DNA of 64,000 bases, from positions 317,392 to 381,391 of the forward strand of contig NW_004451010.1 of NCBI RefSeq assembly GCF_000321225.1, read 5' to 3'. Shown here in pieces: positions 37,585-49,649 of the stretch (positions are counted from its first letter, which is position 1; each line of letters begins with the position of its first letter). This DNA is from Odobenus rosmarus divergens. Its lineage: Eukaryota; Chordata; Mammalia; Carnivora; Odobenidae. The translations under genes were made by a program, and so were the position numbers. The notes under the pieces were generated by a model. It saw nothing but the letters and a program-made list of their open reading frames with translations, was not told the origin of the DNA and made no database searches.

Positions 37585-37850
37585 GTAATTTTTTTTTTCC
37601 ATTTAGTTTATGTAAATACAAAATTTCAGTGAAAAGGTATAAATTCTTTAAAAAGAAAGGAGTATGATTATTTTAACCATGTAGTTTGTTAGGATATGGT
37701 ATCAATATGGTTTTACATGTCTTGTTTGAAATGGTTTTCTCAAAGTTTTTAGATTCACTCCATTAATTTTTTAAGCAGTTTGTATATAGAGGCATAGCTG
37801 CCTTTTGTGGTATAATAGCTTTCATGTTCTCTATTATTCTCATCCTCTAG
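37585..37850 (+). other. Intron between exons 9 and 10 (266 bp)
   Basis: Short, T-rich, repeat-free intron with donor gtaatttttttttt and acceptor ctcatcctctag. Confidence 0.85.
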
Positions 37851-37904
37851 GGTGCTGTTGGTGTTCCAGGACCACCAGGGATGAGAGGAAAGCCAGGACC
37901 TTCA
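37851..37904 (+). CDS. COL24A1: Collagen triple-helix exon 10 of 12 in window (54 bp)
   Basis: Encodes GAVGVPGPPGMRGKPGPS, six Gly-X-Y triplets, with VP, PP and KP giving Y-position prolines. The acceptor is ctcatcctctag ending at 37850. The donor is tca|gtaggt at 37905, a less usual donor without AAG at +3 to +5 but with G at +5. The 266-bp intron before it and the 4.5-kb one after it end the dense exon cluster. Minus-strand open frames over this exon are composition shadows. Confidence 0.94.
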
Positions 37905-38534
37905 GTAGGTTTGAACTTTTGCTTTGCTCTTTCCCATTAATGAAGTGTACATCATGGCATGAGTCTTCACACTTGTTGGTATTAGTAGAATATAAGAAGT
38001 AGGAGATAAGTCTACCAGTCTGGCATTTTTTCTCTTCAGTTTTAGGGTATAGATAAGCCTTCCAGTTTTCAGCTCGCATTCCATAGAGTATTGGACCTCA
38101 TCCTTCCTGCCCCCCACCTCATCCCAGGCTAAAACCAAATTTCTGTGAGCCCTAAAGATCTTGTTTGATCTGTTATGGAGAGTATCTAAAGTAAACAATG
38201 GACATTTAAGACAGAAAATACAAAGCACCTTAAATAATATTTTTAATTTTTCCATATATCTTTCATTCCAATATATTTCATTAAAGAAATATTTTGAAGA
38301 AAAGATAGCATGTCACACTCTGTGAGCACAAATATACTAGTTCTTCGTCTTTTTTTTTAACCTTTGGGCATCAATTAGTTGGGAAAAAAAAGAATATTTT
38401 ATATTGTAGTTAACATGAAACCCAGCTCAAACTAAAATTACTGAGTAATTAAAATCATTTAAAAAATGGTTAAACATGAGTTAACAGCATGTCTCTATAT
38501 ATTAAAAGTCATAATAATTATTATAGCTAAGATG

Positions 38535-38757
38535 TACTGAGTGTTTACAAAGTACCAGTCTCTGTTCTAAGGTCTGTACCTCTAATTTAATCTTTACAAA
38601 AATCATATGAAGTTGGTACTGTTATTATTCTTATTTTACAGATTAGGGAAACTGAAACAGAGTCAAATAACTTGCCCAAGGTTCCATAGTTACTTGTTGG
38701 TCACCTAGGTAATCATGTGTCAGAGCTCACGTACTTAGCCACTATGCCATACTGTTT
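38535..38757 (-). repeat. MIR element, antisense
   Basis: gagtgtttacaaagtaccag…cagattagggaaactgaaac…taacttgcccaaggttcc…cactatgccatactg. Confidence 0.87.
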
Positions 38758-39561
38758 GAGGGTTTAATATTTTAAGATTGTTTTAGGATTTTTAATATTG
38801 ATTACAACTCTATGAAGGTGCAGGTGATTGTAGATAGAAAAAATAGATTGAAGATTATAACTTATTAATATAATATTAAAATATACATTTTAAAAAGAGT
38901 ATTGTTCCCTGAGCAAATCATCGTGTTTCCTCTAGCTCCCTCCTCCCATCTCAGGCTTCTTTATTTTTTTTGTCAGAGGAAGCAGCATTAAATTATAGTA
39001 CTTTATATACTTCATTCCGTATGACTTCTAACAGTGACAGCATTTCATATACATCTCTCAGAAAGTATTTATTCCAAAGAAAAATGTTCAGTATCTTTTT
39101 GGCAAGTGACGTGCTGGTGATGAGCTTCACTCTTACTAGTTTTTTGCCCTGGACTCAGACTAAACCTGGTCAGTCGTGTACCCAGACTTGGGCTCTGGAG
39201 TTGAATCTCAGAAATTCCAAAGAGTATAAATAAGGGAGAGAAAAATAGGTCATGAAACCAACAAAAAGCTTCCGTTTTTCGAGGATGATTCTAATCACAT
39301 AACAGGAACTTAGAATATCTGCAGTGGTTGGCAAAGTAAGACCCTAAACTTCTTACATCCTCAGTTGTTCATAATGTGAAGGTTTTCTGACTTTTGATAA
39401 TAGTAAAAGGAGCGGGTACAACACATTTTCTAAGGCCAATACTAAGTAATAAATGGTATCAATATTATTCTGTAATGCTTTATAATTAATTACTGGAGAA
39501 AACTAAAGTCAGATATCATGCTTATACAAAGTAAACCTTTTTAATGTCTCCCTTACTTTTT

Positions 39562-39754
39562 TTTTTAAAGATTTTATTTATTTATTTGACAGAGAGAGAC
39601 AAAGCGAGAGAAGGAACACAAGTAGGGGGAGTGGGAGAGGGAGAAGCAGACTTCCCACTGAGCAGGGAGCCCAATATGGGGCTCGATCCCAGGACCCTGG
39701 GATTATGACCTGAGCTGAAGGCAGACCCTTAACGACTGAGCCACCCAGGAGCCC
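39562..39754 (-). mobile_element. CanSINE, antisense, with 14-bp target duplication
   Basis: ctcccttacttttt at 39548-39561 and 39755-39768. Full-length with gatcccaggaccctgggatt and gagccacccaggagccc. Confidence 0.93.
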
Positions 39755-39794
39755 CTCCCTTACTTTTTGATACAGTTTATATTGGTAACATGTT

Positions 39795-39960
39795 TATTGT
39801 GAGGCAGAGGGATATACTGCTCTGAGAAACAGACTTAGATTTTAGTCCCAGCCCTACACTGACTTGCTATGACCTTGAGCATTTAACCACTGTGTAAGTT
39901 CCTTGCAAATCTGTGACTCTTTAATTTCCTCTCTCAGTGATAGTGTTTACCAGTATTTCT
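39795..39960 (+). repeat. MIR-like element
   Basis: ttttagtcccagccctacac…tgaccttgagcatttaacc. Confidence 0.6.
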
Positions 39961-41719
39961 CAAGTCTAACCTAAAGAAAAGGTGGAGAGCCTGTTTCACC
40001 TTTAACACATTGTCTTAAAACCCTTAATGTTATTTTTTTTTCCTGAAATAAATCAGAACCAGAACCAACTCTAGTATGTTTTTTTAGGGCTGTGATGCAG
40101 GGAGTATTAAGATGATAAAAGTGAGGGTTTTACTGGCTCATTTTGTACCTTTCTATATTTTTCTAATAAAAAAAATTTTAATGTCAGCAGGGATTACTTT
40201 GGCCGAAGATAGTTGACCATCTTTTGTTTGTTTTATCAAATCTTTGAAAAATATACATCAGACTGAAGATAGATATTTATGAATTAATATTTGTGAGCAT
40301 CTGTAGTCTCTCACTTTATCACTTGTTGGTATCTTATTAATAGAAAAAAACTATAGGGGTTTGACCTGGAAACCTTCCCTAGTTTTGGAAGGAGACATCT
40401 GTTTAATGAAAAATTGCTTGCGCTGAATCTGTTATATTAAAAAGAAATTATACAAGTTAGTGCCTATCTAAATCATTTGTTTACTATCATGACAAAGAAT
40501 GTCAAAGTCATAAGGACGTGTTTCTTATTTTATATCTCCTCCTTTTGGCTTTCTGTTTTCTAAATGCAGTCATTAGTGATATTTTTTTTTCCCAAATGAA
40601 TCTAAGTTGTAACATGAAAGAATACTTACAAGATAAAAGAAAGAATGTCCTGATTTGGAAAGCTTTCTTCATTTTGGAATTAGGGAGTCTTTTGCTCAGC
40701 AAGCATCTAAAAACCAGAGACAATTACCAATCAGAAGTTAAGAAATATTCTTTCCTTAAAACAAAGAAAACAAAGACAATTATTATGTTTTTCCATATTT
40801 TTAACTAGAAGTTGTTGTCAGTTATAGAGGTTTACTTAATCATTACTCCATTGTCTAAAATTTACTTGAAAATTCAGTTTTTATAAGAGACTTGACATTC
40901 AAGGAAACTTCCAGTTGAAGTTTTTCACAAATGAAGATTTATTCTGAAGAATGAAATTTTTCCAAAATTTGTGCTTTTAACTATCTGGTTGTCAATTAAC
41001 TTTTCTGAAAACAAAGACATAGAGTATGCTATTTTTTCCTCAAAGCTTGTAAATTTAGCTTCTCATTTGTTTTTTGGCCACCAGAGGTCTCCAGTGAGAG
41101 CCCCATCTTTATCTCTTTAAGAGAGGTACTTGCCATTTTAAAGAATTTAAGACTCCTCTAGATACTGATTATGATGAATTATGACTTTATTTAGGAGAAC
41201 CTAAATCAAGTTTTATATAATACTTCATTACTTTTCTCTGGATTTCATTGCAGTAGTTCTACTGTGTACTGTTTTGTATCCAGATACCCAGATACTTAAG
41301 CATTGTATGAGAATGACTTTAGTGCTTATGGAAAACTGTCCTTTACTTGTTGAAACATGGATAAGCACACATTATTTCTTGTAATTTTATGTAATCTGAG
41401 ACCAATAGGTCAAATTTGAAACTCACATAGAAATTTAATATGACAGAAATAATGAATTCAGTAATTTTTCTTATGAAAGCAAGGGTATCAGACTACTGCC
41501 TCCTTTCATCTCTAGTTTCAGGCTTTATAACCACTTTTCTCTCCTCTGAACTTCCTCTCCAACCCTGATTTCACATGGTTAATCCAGATGTCAGAAAATG
41601 GCTTCAGAAATATTGACAATAAATCCTCAACATTTTAATACAATGATCAAAACATCTAGGAATTATAGGTACCCAGGAGAGGACAGAGGATATAAAGGGA
41701 AAGATTAATGGTTATAAAA

Positions 41720-41932
41720 TTGGTTAACATTTATTGCCAGACACTGTGCTAAACTAAGCACCTTAAATATATTGTCTCCTTTAATCCTCACAATTACCCT
41801 GTAACAATGTTAGTACTTGTTATCACTATTATTCCTATTTTATTGTTAAGAGAACTGAGCCTAAGAGAGATTAAGCAGCAGGGACTTAAATCCAGATGAT
41901 TCTTAATTACTAAACCAGGCCTCTTGTAGTAT
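41720..41932 (-). repeat. MIR element, antisense
   Basis: gccagacactgtgctaaac…ctttaatcctcacaattacc…gagaactgagcctaagagag. Confidence 0.85.
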
Positions 41933-42378
41933 CAAAGGAGAGAGGAATTTTCAGGGACAGTCCCGGACTCTGGTTGTTTATGAAAGCAGTTCCTCCTCTA
42001 GAGTCCCCTATCTTGTTGAGTCAAACTTTATTGCCTTATCTCTGGTTAACCTACACATACACACACTACTTTTTTCTTGACTTGAGCGCTTAACTCAATT
42101 TGTTTGTATCTCCAACACTTAGGAGTAACTATATATTACTCCATACATCTTTTATTTAAATGAGTTTTCCACAGTGATGATGGTTACAAAGTAAGTCTTT
42201 CTGAATGATAGTTACAACTTTGTTTGACATAATATATTCATTGTTGTTTGCTGAAAAGTCGTTATAATTTTGTGTGGCATAATACATTGAGTTCTTTTTG
42301 CTTACCATATGTCTGTTTCTGTTTTAAATTGTATATATCAGATTAATACTTATACTTTGATCCCCACCCCCATTTTAG

Positions 42379-42432
42379 GGCCAGATAGGTGACCCAGGAC
42401 CCCAAGGACCATATGGCCCTCCAGGACCAGAG
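42379..42432 (+). CDS. COL24A1: Collagen triple-helix exon 11 of 12 in window (54 bp)
   Basis: Encodes GQIGDPGPQGPYGPPGPE, six Gly-X-Y triplets and the most proline-rich exon here, so probably locally the most stable helix. The acceptor is cccccattttag ending at 42378 after a pyrimidine-rich tract. The donor is gag|gtaaaa at 42433, with no G at +5. It precedes the 20-kb intron that is the longest in the window. Confidence 0.95.
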
Positions 42433-44128
42433 GTAAAATGTTGGTTGGAAGATAATAAATTTGAAACAAAAGTAAAAATTAAACTTGATTGTAAAGCATG
42501 TTTTTACATAACAGGCTTAAGAAAGATTCTCGTTAAAATTCACATCTTTGTGAATAGTTTGGACTAAATCTTTTCTCCTATATTAAAAGGTATGCAACAG
42601 TGATCCCGAGGAAACAGAAAGGTATTAGCCACATTATAGTCCTGATTAGATCACAGCTGACTTATTTGGTTGGCACGACTATTAATAACACATACTTGGG
42701 GCATGAAATCAAATTTCAGGATAAACTGCACTGAATTTTTAATTTTGCTGTATGCATATATCATTTAGATCTCATATTCTAGAATAAATACAATTAAGTC
42801 TAGAGTACATATATCAAATTTGCTTGTTTATTCTTTGAAATTTGACTTTGGCTGAGTACTTGATGTAGAGTGTCTTTTTTTCCCCTGCAAATTCACATAG
42901 AACACAAGCTTCTAACATGAAACATTTGAGTTTTTTAAAAATCATTTTATGAGTCAAAGATATATACCACATGGAGATAAAGATTCTGAAGCTCACTCTA
43001 GTTCAGAAACATAAGCCAAAAAATATGTACATACACATATAAATACACATACACATCTAATTCAGAATCATAGAAACAGCAGTAAAGCTGAAAAAATGAG
43101 TTTGGCTTCAGAATAAATAAATCAGAACAATAAACAATGTCAAAGCAGTAGGCAGAATTTCTAGAAATAACACTGTACTGATGCTTTCTCCCTCTCTTTG
43201 TAAACCATAAAATCTACTTCTTACCCCGCATCTCTCTTTCAGGGTTGGCTAATTTCTTCAGCAAATGCCTATTTCTTGTTGTCTCATTTAAAAACACACT
43301 GGATATTGGTAGTTCAAAAATCTAAAACACTATATTGTACCTAGTTTTATTAATAAAGACATAGTAGGAGATAAAATACAGCAATATATCGATGTCAGCA
43401 TTCTGGGAAGAAGGAAATTGTTTTGAGTAATTGGAAGCAATTATTAACAGATAATTAAAATAGTAATTAACACATTAATATAAGTTTATATCTTCTGTAA
43501 GCCTGTATGCTTTTAATAATTTTTTCATGAAAACCTTCTTGAAATTAATTCTATATACCTGTCTTCTCATACTGAGGATACAGAACCTAATTTATCTTTT
43601 ATTATCTTTAAAGGTTATTATTATGAACATGGGTTGTTCTGTTGTAACTTTAGTTACAGATAGGATGCGTGCTAGGGAGGAATGTGTCACCTCCTAATTA
43701 TCTGTATCATTTACAGATAATTGGGATCATTTTCTCCTTTTTTCCTAAAGCCAGGTTAAAGGATGCATGGGCCATGTTTTTACTTAATACTTGGTCTTCC
43801 AAAGATGTTTCTTTTTTCTCTGTTGCCTTTGAGATTTTATGATTTGCAGTCATCATTCAAAACATTGTCTCATTGTATTTGATTTCTGTACTGCTAACAC
43901 AAGGTCCTGAGCTCCAGCCTTGTCAGACTGTGCCCACTCCTCCTGCTCCCCTGCATTAAATGTTTTCATTGGGCCAAAGATGTAACCTGTATTCATGTAA
44001 TTGGTACAAGGTTGTTTTGGAAAAGTGGTCTAAAGATCTTAAGTTTTTTTAATCATAAAAGTATAATGTGTAGGCAGTTATATATGAGGCAACACTTGTA
44101 TCCAACTCCTTCTCAACATTAGACTTTT

Positions 44129-44257
44129 TTTTATGTTACGTATGTTATGTTAGTCACTGTACAGTACATCATTAGTTTTTGAGGTAGTGTTCCATGATTC
44201 ATTGTTTGCATATGACACCCAGTGCTTCACGCAATACGTGCCCTCCTTAATACCATC
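44129..44257 (-). mobile_element. L1 3' end, antisense, with 13-bp target duplication
   Basis: acattagactttt at 44116-44128 and 44258-44270 around a 129-bp antisense L1 3' tail (catcattagtttttgaggta…cgtgccctccttaat). Confidence 0.92.
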
Positions 44258-45496
44258 ACATTAGACTTTTGATAGAGTTGCAGGTCCAAGAATTTACAAT
44301 AGTATGTTTAATATTATATAAAGCCTGAGAAGTTTCTACTTGCACAGTAGATAAATTTTCTCAGAATAAGGGGTTTTATATATTGTGTTAAATTTAGACT
44401 TTATTTAGGCAGTGATCAAAGATTTTTAAGCAAGGGAATGAAATGATCAGACTTGTGTTTTCAACACGTGTGGTAGCAAGAGCAAAACGGTAAAAGAGAA
44501 GGAGAGAGGGAGAGGTGACAAAATTAATTAAACACTATTTAGGAGGATGATGCAAGGCCAGGCTCTAAATGATGAGGGCCTGTTACAATTGAGAAGAAAG
44601 GACGGCTTCCAGAAATAATTAGGATATAGAATTCACAGCACTTGAACCACTCCAGTTCATTTACTTTGTGTAAGACGGGAATAAGAGACAATTTTGATGT
44701 TTCTTGTTTGAAGAGTTGGGTAGAATGTGGGATCACCATTCTAAAAATAGAGAATAAAAAGGGAGAAGGAAGAAGATTTTCAGAGGGGTGGTAGACATAA
44801 TGCTTTGGTTTTGAATTTGTTAGGGTTGCAGTGTCTGTTGGACATACAAGAAATTAACCTGATAAGTCTATAGAAAACTATAGGCCTAAAACTCAGAAGA
44901 GAATAGGACTAGAGATAAACATTTGTAATCATCCACATAGAGGTATTATTTGAAGCAGTTATAACAGATGAAATCATTTAGGGAGAGTATATGAAATAAG
45001 GTTCGAAAATACCACACCTGGACACTCACCCCCAGAAGGATACATTTTCTAACTACAGTGCAATTAAGTTTTAAATTAACAATATAAGAGCTGTAAGATA
45101 AACTTTGGTAATGTAAAAACATAAAAAAAAGAAAAAAAAAAACCGCAGTGGAAATTAGAAAATATTTAGAACTGGATGAGAACAAATCACTATAAAAATT
45201 TGAGTGTTGGACTTAAGCAACACCTGGGGAGAAATTCACATTTCTCTAAAAAGCAAAAAAGATCAAGAATAAATGAGTTGTGCATAGCACAAGTATAGGG
45301 ATTTGTTTCAAAGGGAGAAGTTAAGGAGGAGAAATAAGTAGATTTTGTTTTCTCTATAAGTAGGAGACAATCCCAAGAGTTAGAGGACTGTGGGCATGTG
45401 GAAAGAGGGTGCTTGAGGAGATCTGTGAAGAGTAAGTGGGGGAGTGACTGAAGACTTATAAAATAATTTCTGAGTGGTATTAAGAACTCAGCTGAG

Positions 45497-45659
45497 GGGA
45501 TGCCTGGGTGGCTTAGTTGGTTAAGTGTCTGCCTTCGGCTCAGGTCATGGTCCCACGGTCCTGGAATCGAGTCCCACATCAGGCTCCCTGCTCATTGGGG
45601 AGCCTGTTTCTCCCTTTGCCTGCTGTTCCCCCTGCTGCGCTCTCTCTCTCTCTGACAAA

Positions 45660-45699
<40 letters not shown>

Positions 45700-45712
45700 G
45701 TTAAAAAAAATA
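45497..45712 (+). mobile_element. CanSINE with perfect 15-bp target duplication and (AAAT)n tail
   Basis: aagaactcagctgag at 45482-45496 and 45713-45727 is identical. The tail contains about ten pure AAAT units (45657-45698), a sign of recent insertion or microsatellite growth. Confidence 0.94.
45657..45698 (+). repeat. (AAAT)10 microsatellite in SINE tail
   Basis: About ten pure tetranucleotide units in the tail of the 45497-45712 CanSINE. Confidence 0.88.
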
Positions 45713-46149
45713 AAGAACTCAGCTGAGATTGAAAAACTGTCTTTTCTCAATATATAGCCACAAAGTCCTGTACATTTTTTTTGGAACTGTTTTGTAAATT
45801 TTAGTCTGGACTTCCTACTGGCCAAAACAGTGACACATGATCAGTTACATGACTCTCTTCTCCCTTGTATAAAAAACACATTAATAGTTCAAAAGAAGGG
45901 CAGCAGTTCATGGTATTGTGTGATTTCCATCTTTCAGACTGATGTCATAATACCAAAGTACAATTCAGTAAAAGTAATTCTATTAGGAGCCAAAATGATG
46001 ACACCTACTTTTTATACTTCTGTGATAACATTTCTTAATTATTGGGTGGTAAAATGTTTAAGTTGATATCTGAAAAATAACATACTTTTGGGATTAGTAC
46101 TTCTGAATGATAGCAGCCTAAGTAACTTGAGCAGATTCCTTGGAACTTT

Positions 46150-46380
46150 TTTTAAAATTTTGAATGTTGTGATATATATATTTAATTTTGTCTTTTTCTA
46201 AATGGGTTATCAGTTGTTCCAGGACTATTTGTTAAGCAATTGGTCTTTACTTTAGTCGTTTTAAAGCTACCTCAACAAATACTAAATTTTCTTGTTTCTT
46301 TGGCCTATGTCTGGATTTTGTTTTCTATTCCACTTGAATGATTGTCTGTTCCTACACAAATGTCACATTGTTTCAATGGT
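46150..46380 (-). mobile_element. Old L1 fragment, antisense
   Basis: tttctaaatgggttatcag…ttccaggactatttgttaag…ttctattccacttgaatg follows the antisense order of an L1M-type ORF2/3' region. It ends where the younger L1 begins. Confidence 0.6.
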
Positions 46381-46441
46381 AGAAAAAAAACCCTGCTACC
46401 CTTATGGGTTTTCCCTTGTATGTTACTGTCCTCTTTTGTCT

Positions 46442-47103
46442 TCATGCTTTTAAATTTTTTTCTTTATCACTATATTTTGCCAGTTTGATTACAATGTCTT
46501 GGTGTGGATCTGTTTTGTTGATTTTGATAGGGGTTCTCCATGCCTCCTGGATCTGGATATCTGTTTCCTTCCCCAGGTTAGGCAAGTTTTCAGCTATTAT
46601 TTCTTCAAATAAATTTTCTGCTCCCTTGTCTCTCTCTTCTTCTTCTGAGACTCCTGTAATATGAATGTTATTATGTTTGAGGGAGTCACTGAGTTCCCTA
46701 AGTCTATTCTCCTTTTGCATAATTCTTTTTTCTCTCTTTTGTTCAGCTTGATGACCTTCTATTACTCTGTCTTTTAGGTCATTAATTTGTTCCTCTGCTT
46801 CTTCCAGCCTGCTGTTAATTCCATCAAGCATGTTTCTCATTTCACTTACAGAGCCTTTTATCTCTGCTTCATGTTCCTTATCTCTGTGTTAAGGGTCTCA
46901 CTCATGTCTTTTACTCTTTTCTCAAGTCCGGGGAATCTCCTTATGATCATTATTTTAAATTCTCTATCAGGCATGTTACTTATATCTGTTTCACTTAAAT
47001 CTCTGGCTGTGGCCCTGTCCTTTTCTTTAATTTGGGATAAATTTATCTGTCTTCTCATTTTTTCTAAGTTTCTGTGCCTGTTTCTGTGTGTTAGGAAAGT
47101 CAA
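46442..47103 (-). pseudogene. L1 ORF1 remnant, frameshifted
   Basis: Two open pieces read in different frames: 47103-46858 (from MTFLTHRNRHRNLEK to the KQR before a stop) and 46840-46442 (MRNMLDGINSRLEEAEEQIN onward). The first is the N-terminal part. The second holds the coiled-coil end (LRELSDSLKHNN) and the start of the RNA-recognition-like domain (HITGVSEEEERDKGAENLFE), then loses similarity after KYSDKEKNLKA. A frame change in the 46841-46857 region and the missing C-terminus make it nonfunctional. ORF1p is the L1 RNA-binding chaperone. Confidence 0.88.
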
Positions 47104-48180
47104 CTATGTCTGCTGTTTTTGAGGGTAATGGGCCTTATGAAGAAGAGGTCCTGTATTGCCCTGCTGTGTAGCATCCCTTGTTCCTCAGAGTCTGGCACTT
47201 TTGAGAGAATCTCCAGGGTATGTGTGCTTTGCTGTTTTGTCCTGGCTGCTTTATCTATCAGGCCAGTCATCTGCAGAGGCTCGCTTTGCCTATTGTGAGC
47301 AGTGTTTGGTCCCTGGCCTTTTAACTAGGTATGCTCTGATCTGTTTGTGAAATGAGACCTGTTGCCACTGCCACTGGAACTGATGTTCTGCAAACCCTCA
47401 CAGATGCAATGTGAGCAAGTGTTTGGGCTGATCTTAAAGGGGAGAGGCCGGTTGGGACTGAGGCAAGCATGACTGGGAGGGCCGGTTCCACTGGAGCATG
47501 GGGTGACAGGGCTTGTTGTAAGCAAATTAGGTAGGGAGTATTGGGCTGTGCTGGTTTCTGCAGGGCGCCCTGTGCTTATACCGAAGTTCAGGGCAGGGAC
47601 GTGGCCCTAGCCTGTTCATTTGTTCCCAGAGGGGTATTTCCATGAATGCTGCCTCTTTGGGACATGCTCTGAGATGAGTTAATAACCTCCCCACTGTGTG
47701 CCCCAGACACTCTTCAGATTGCTGTTTCAATGCTGTATGTTGACAGGTTGCCTGCCTTCTTTCCAAGATCAGGGCAATGCCCTCTGGAGTCTATCTCAGC
47801 CATACCCACTGAGCTTTAAAACTTCAGGCTTTAAGTGCTGCTGGTTGTAAGAACTTACAAAATTTGGCCCCTCTCACTTTCCAAGCCATTGCTAGGGGGA
47901 TTCATTTTCCTTTGGTGCTAGTCTATCTCTCACCCTCCTCCACAACAGCAGCTCCCTCCCCAACACATCAACCATAATCCTTTTTTTCCCAAACCACATT
48001 TCTGTACTTTCTACTACCTTCTTTGATGTGGCTTCTTCTCTACCTTTAGTCATGGAGTTTGTTCTGCCAGTCTTCAGGTCAATTTCTGGGGTCTTTAAGA
48101 GGATTTGATAGTTATCTAGTTGTATTTGCAGGACAGGGTGAGTCTAGGGTCCTCCTCCTCTGCCACCATCTTCTCTCCTT
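47104..48180 (-). promoter_or_regulatory. L1 5'UTR (former internal promoter region)
   Basis: GC-richer than any other 1-kb stretch here and contiguous with the L1 5' end and ORF1. L1 5'UTRs carry an internal Pol II promoter, and in some species an antisense promoter that would fire along the + strand, the sense of the collagen gene. Activity of this copy is unknown. Confidence 0.65.
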
Positions 48181-48189
48181 CATATCACT

Positions 48190-49620
48190 TCTTTAACCAT
48201 TCACCCATCAAATGGATTATTTTTAGATAATCCATTTTTGGATTTTGTTTCCATATCTTGCCTATTGTGAATTATACTGCAATGAACATAGGGGTGCATA
48301 TATCTTTTTATGTTAGTGTATTCTATTTCTTTAGATAAATACCCAAAAGTGGAATTGTTTGATCATATGGTACTTCTGTTTTTAATTTTTTTGAGGAAAC
48401 TTCATACTGTTTTCCATAATGGCTGTACCAATATTTACCAGTATGTACTAATATTTATTTGTGACTTTTGCTTTAATATTTATAAGTGATCTTGATCTAT
48501 AATATTCAATCTTTTTTTGTACTTCTTTGTCCAGTTTAGGTATTAGTGTTACACTTATTTCATGAAAATAATTAGGAAGTCTTCTTAATTTTTAGTGCTA
48601 TGGAGTAATTTATGGAACATTGGGGCTATCTTATCTATGAGGCTTTGATGGAATTCCTCTGTGAAATCTTCTGGAATTGTTTTTTTATGGGGTAGTTCCT
48701 TGATGAATTTTTTTACTGCTTCTGCAGAAATTAGCCTTTTTAAGCTATCTCTAATGGGGTTAGCTTTATTATATTGGCCTTAGGAAAATATCTGTTTCAT
48801 CTAGGTTTTCAAATTGACTTCCATATAAATTAACAAAATAGTCTCATGATTTTTAAATTTTTGTTTTAATGGTTGTTTCCCATGTGCCATTAATTTTTTT
48901 TTAATATTTATATATGTGCTTATCCTTTTTTTTTTTCTTGGTTAGGCTTGATTCAGTTTGTCTAGTTACTTTTTTTCTCAAAAAATTTTTGAAATTTTTA
49001 TTTATTGTTTTCTGTTTTTCTTTTCATTACATAATTAGTTTCTCCTTTTATCTCTATTATTTCTTGGAGATTCTTTGGTTTATGTTTTTTTTTTTTTAGT
49101 TAGGAATTTAATTTTATTTATTTTCATTATTTTATTTTCATTCCTAAAACTATTAAGAATTGTCACTTTTCCTCTGCCTACTACTTTAAATGTATCTCAA
49201 AGATTCTGGTATGGAGTATTTTTATTACCATTGTCTTTTAGATATTTTGTAATTTCAGTTATTTCTCTTTTCACCCAAGAGTTATTTTAAAAGGAGTTTT
49301 AGAATTTCCAGATGGAAGAGCCTATTGGTTTTGGTTTCGTTAATAATTCTTATTTTTATTGCATTGTTATCAGAGGATGTTGTTCTATTTTTTGGAACTT
49401 ATCAATCTTTTCTTTTTTGTTGTGATCATTTTTTGTGACTTAATATACACTTGACATTTCATTATACATTTTAATATACACTTGACAAGGAGGTATATTT
49501 TTATCATTAAATGTGAAGTTTAATATATAGTATAGTGACTTGCTCTTTATTATGTTGTTTAGGTTTTGCTATATCTTCACTTATTTTTGGTCTACTTGAT
49601 CTATGTAAATGGCATGTACT
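48190..49620 (-). mobile_element. Old L1 fragments, antisense
   Basis: 48190-48460 matches an L1 3'-proximal block (ttgtgaattatactgcaatg…ccaaaagtggaattg). 48480-49620 matches ORF2-type blocks (atggagtaatttatgg…gaattcctctgtgaaat…gttatcagaggatgttg). Their order relative to 46150-46380 means more than one element is present. Confidence 0.6.
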
Positions 49621-49649
49621 ATGGCTGCTGCTGATCTAATTGCTCTTGG

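Larger units (their letters stand above)
37905..42378 (+). other. Intron between exons 10 and 11 (4.5 kb)
   Basis: Contains MIR copies on both strands, one antisense CanSINE and otherwise AT-rich sequence with no exon signature. The stretch 40.0-41.7 kb holds nothing I can assign. Confidence 0.75.
46381..48180 (-). mobile_element. L1 copy with 5' end and ORF1 but no ORF2 or 3' end
   Basis: Read on the minus strand it starts at 48180 with ggagagaagatggtggcaga, the L1 5'UTR start. About 1.1 kb of GC-richer 5'UTR follows, then ORF1 remnants. The sequence stops in ORF1 near 46381, where older L1 begins. Usual L1 truncation removes the 5' side, so loss of the 3' side suggests a later deletion or recombination. 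Confidence 0.82.

Noticed and set aside
37902..38255. 117-codon minus-strand open frame
   Set aside because: Only a few bases overlap exon 10, the rest is intron. No domain.
45190..45579. 129-codon minus-strand open frame
   Set aside because: Begins in the reverse of a CanSINE head and runs into noncoding repeat-like sequence.
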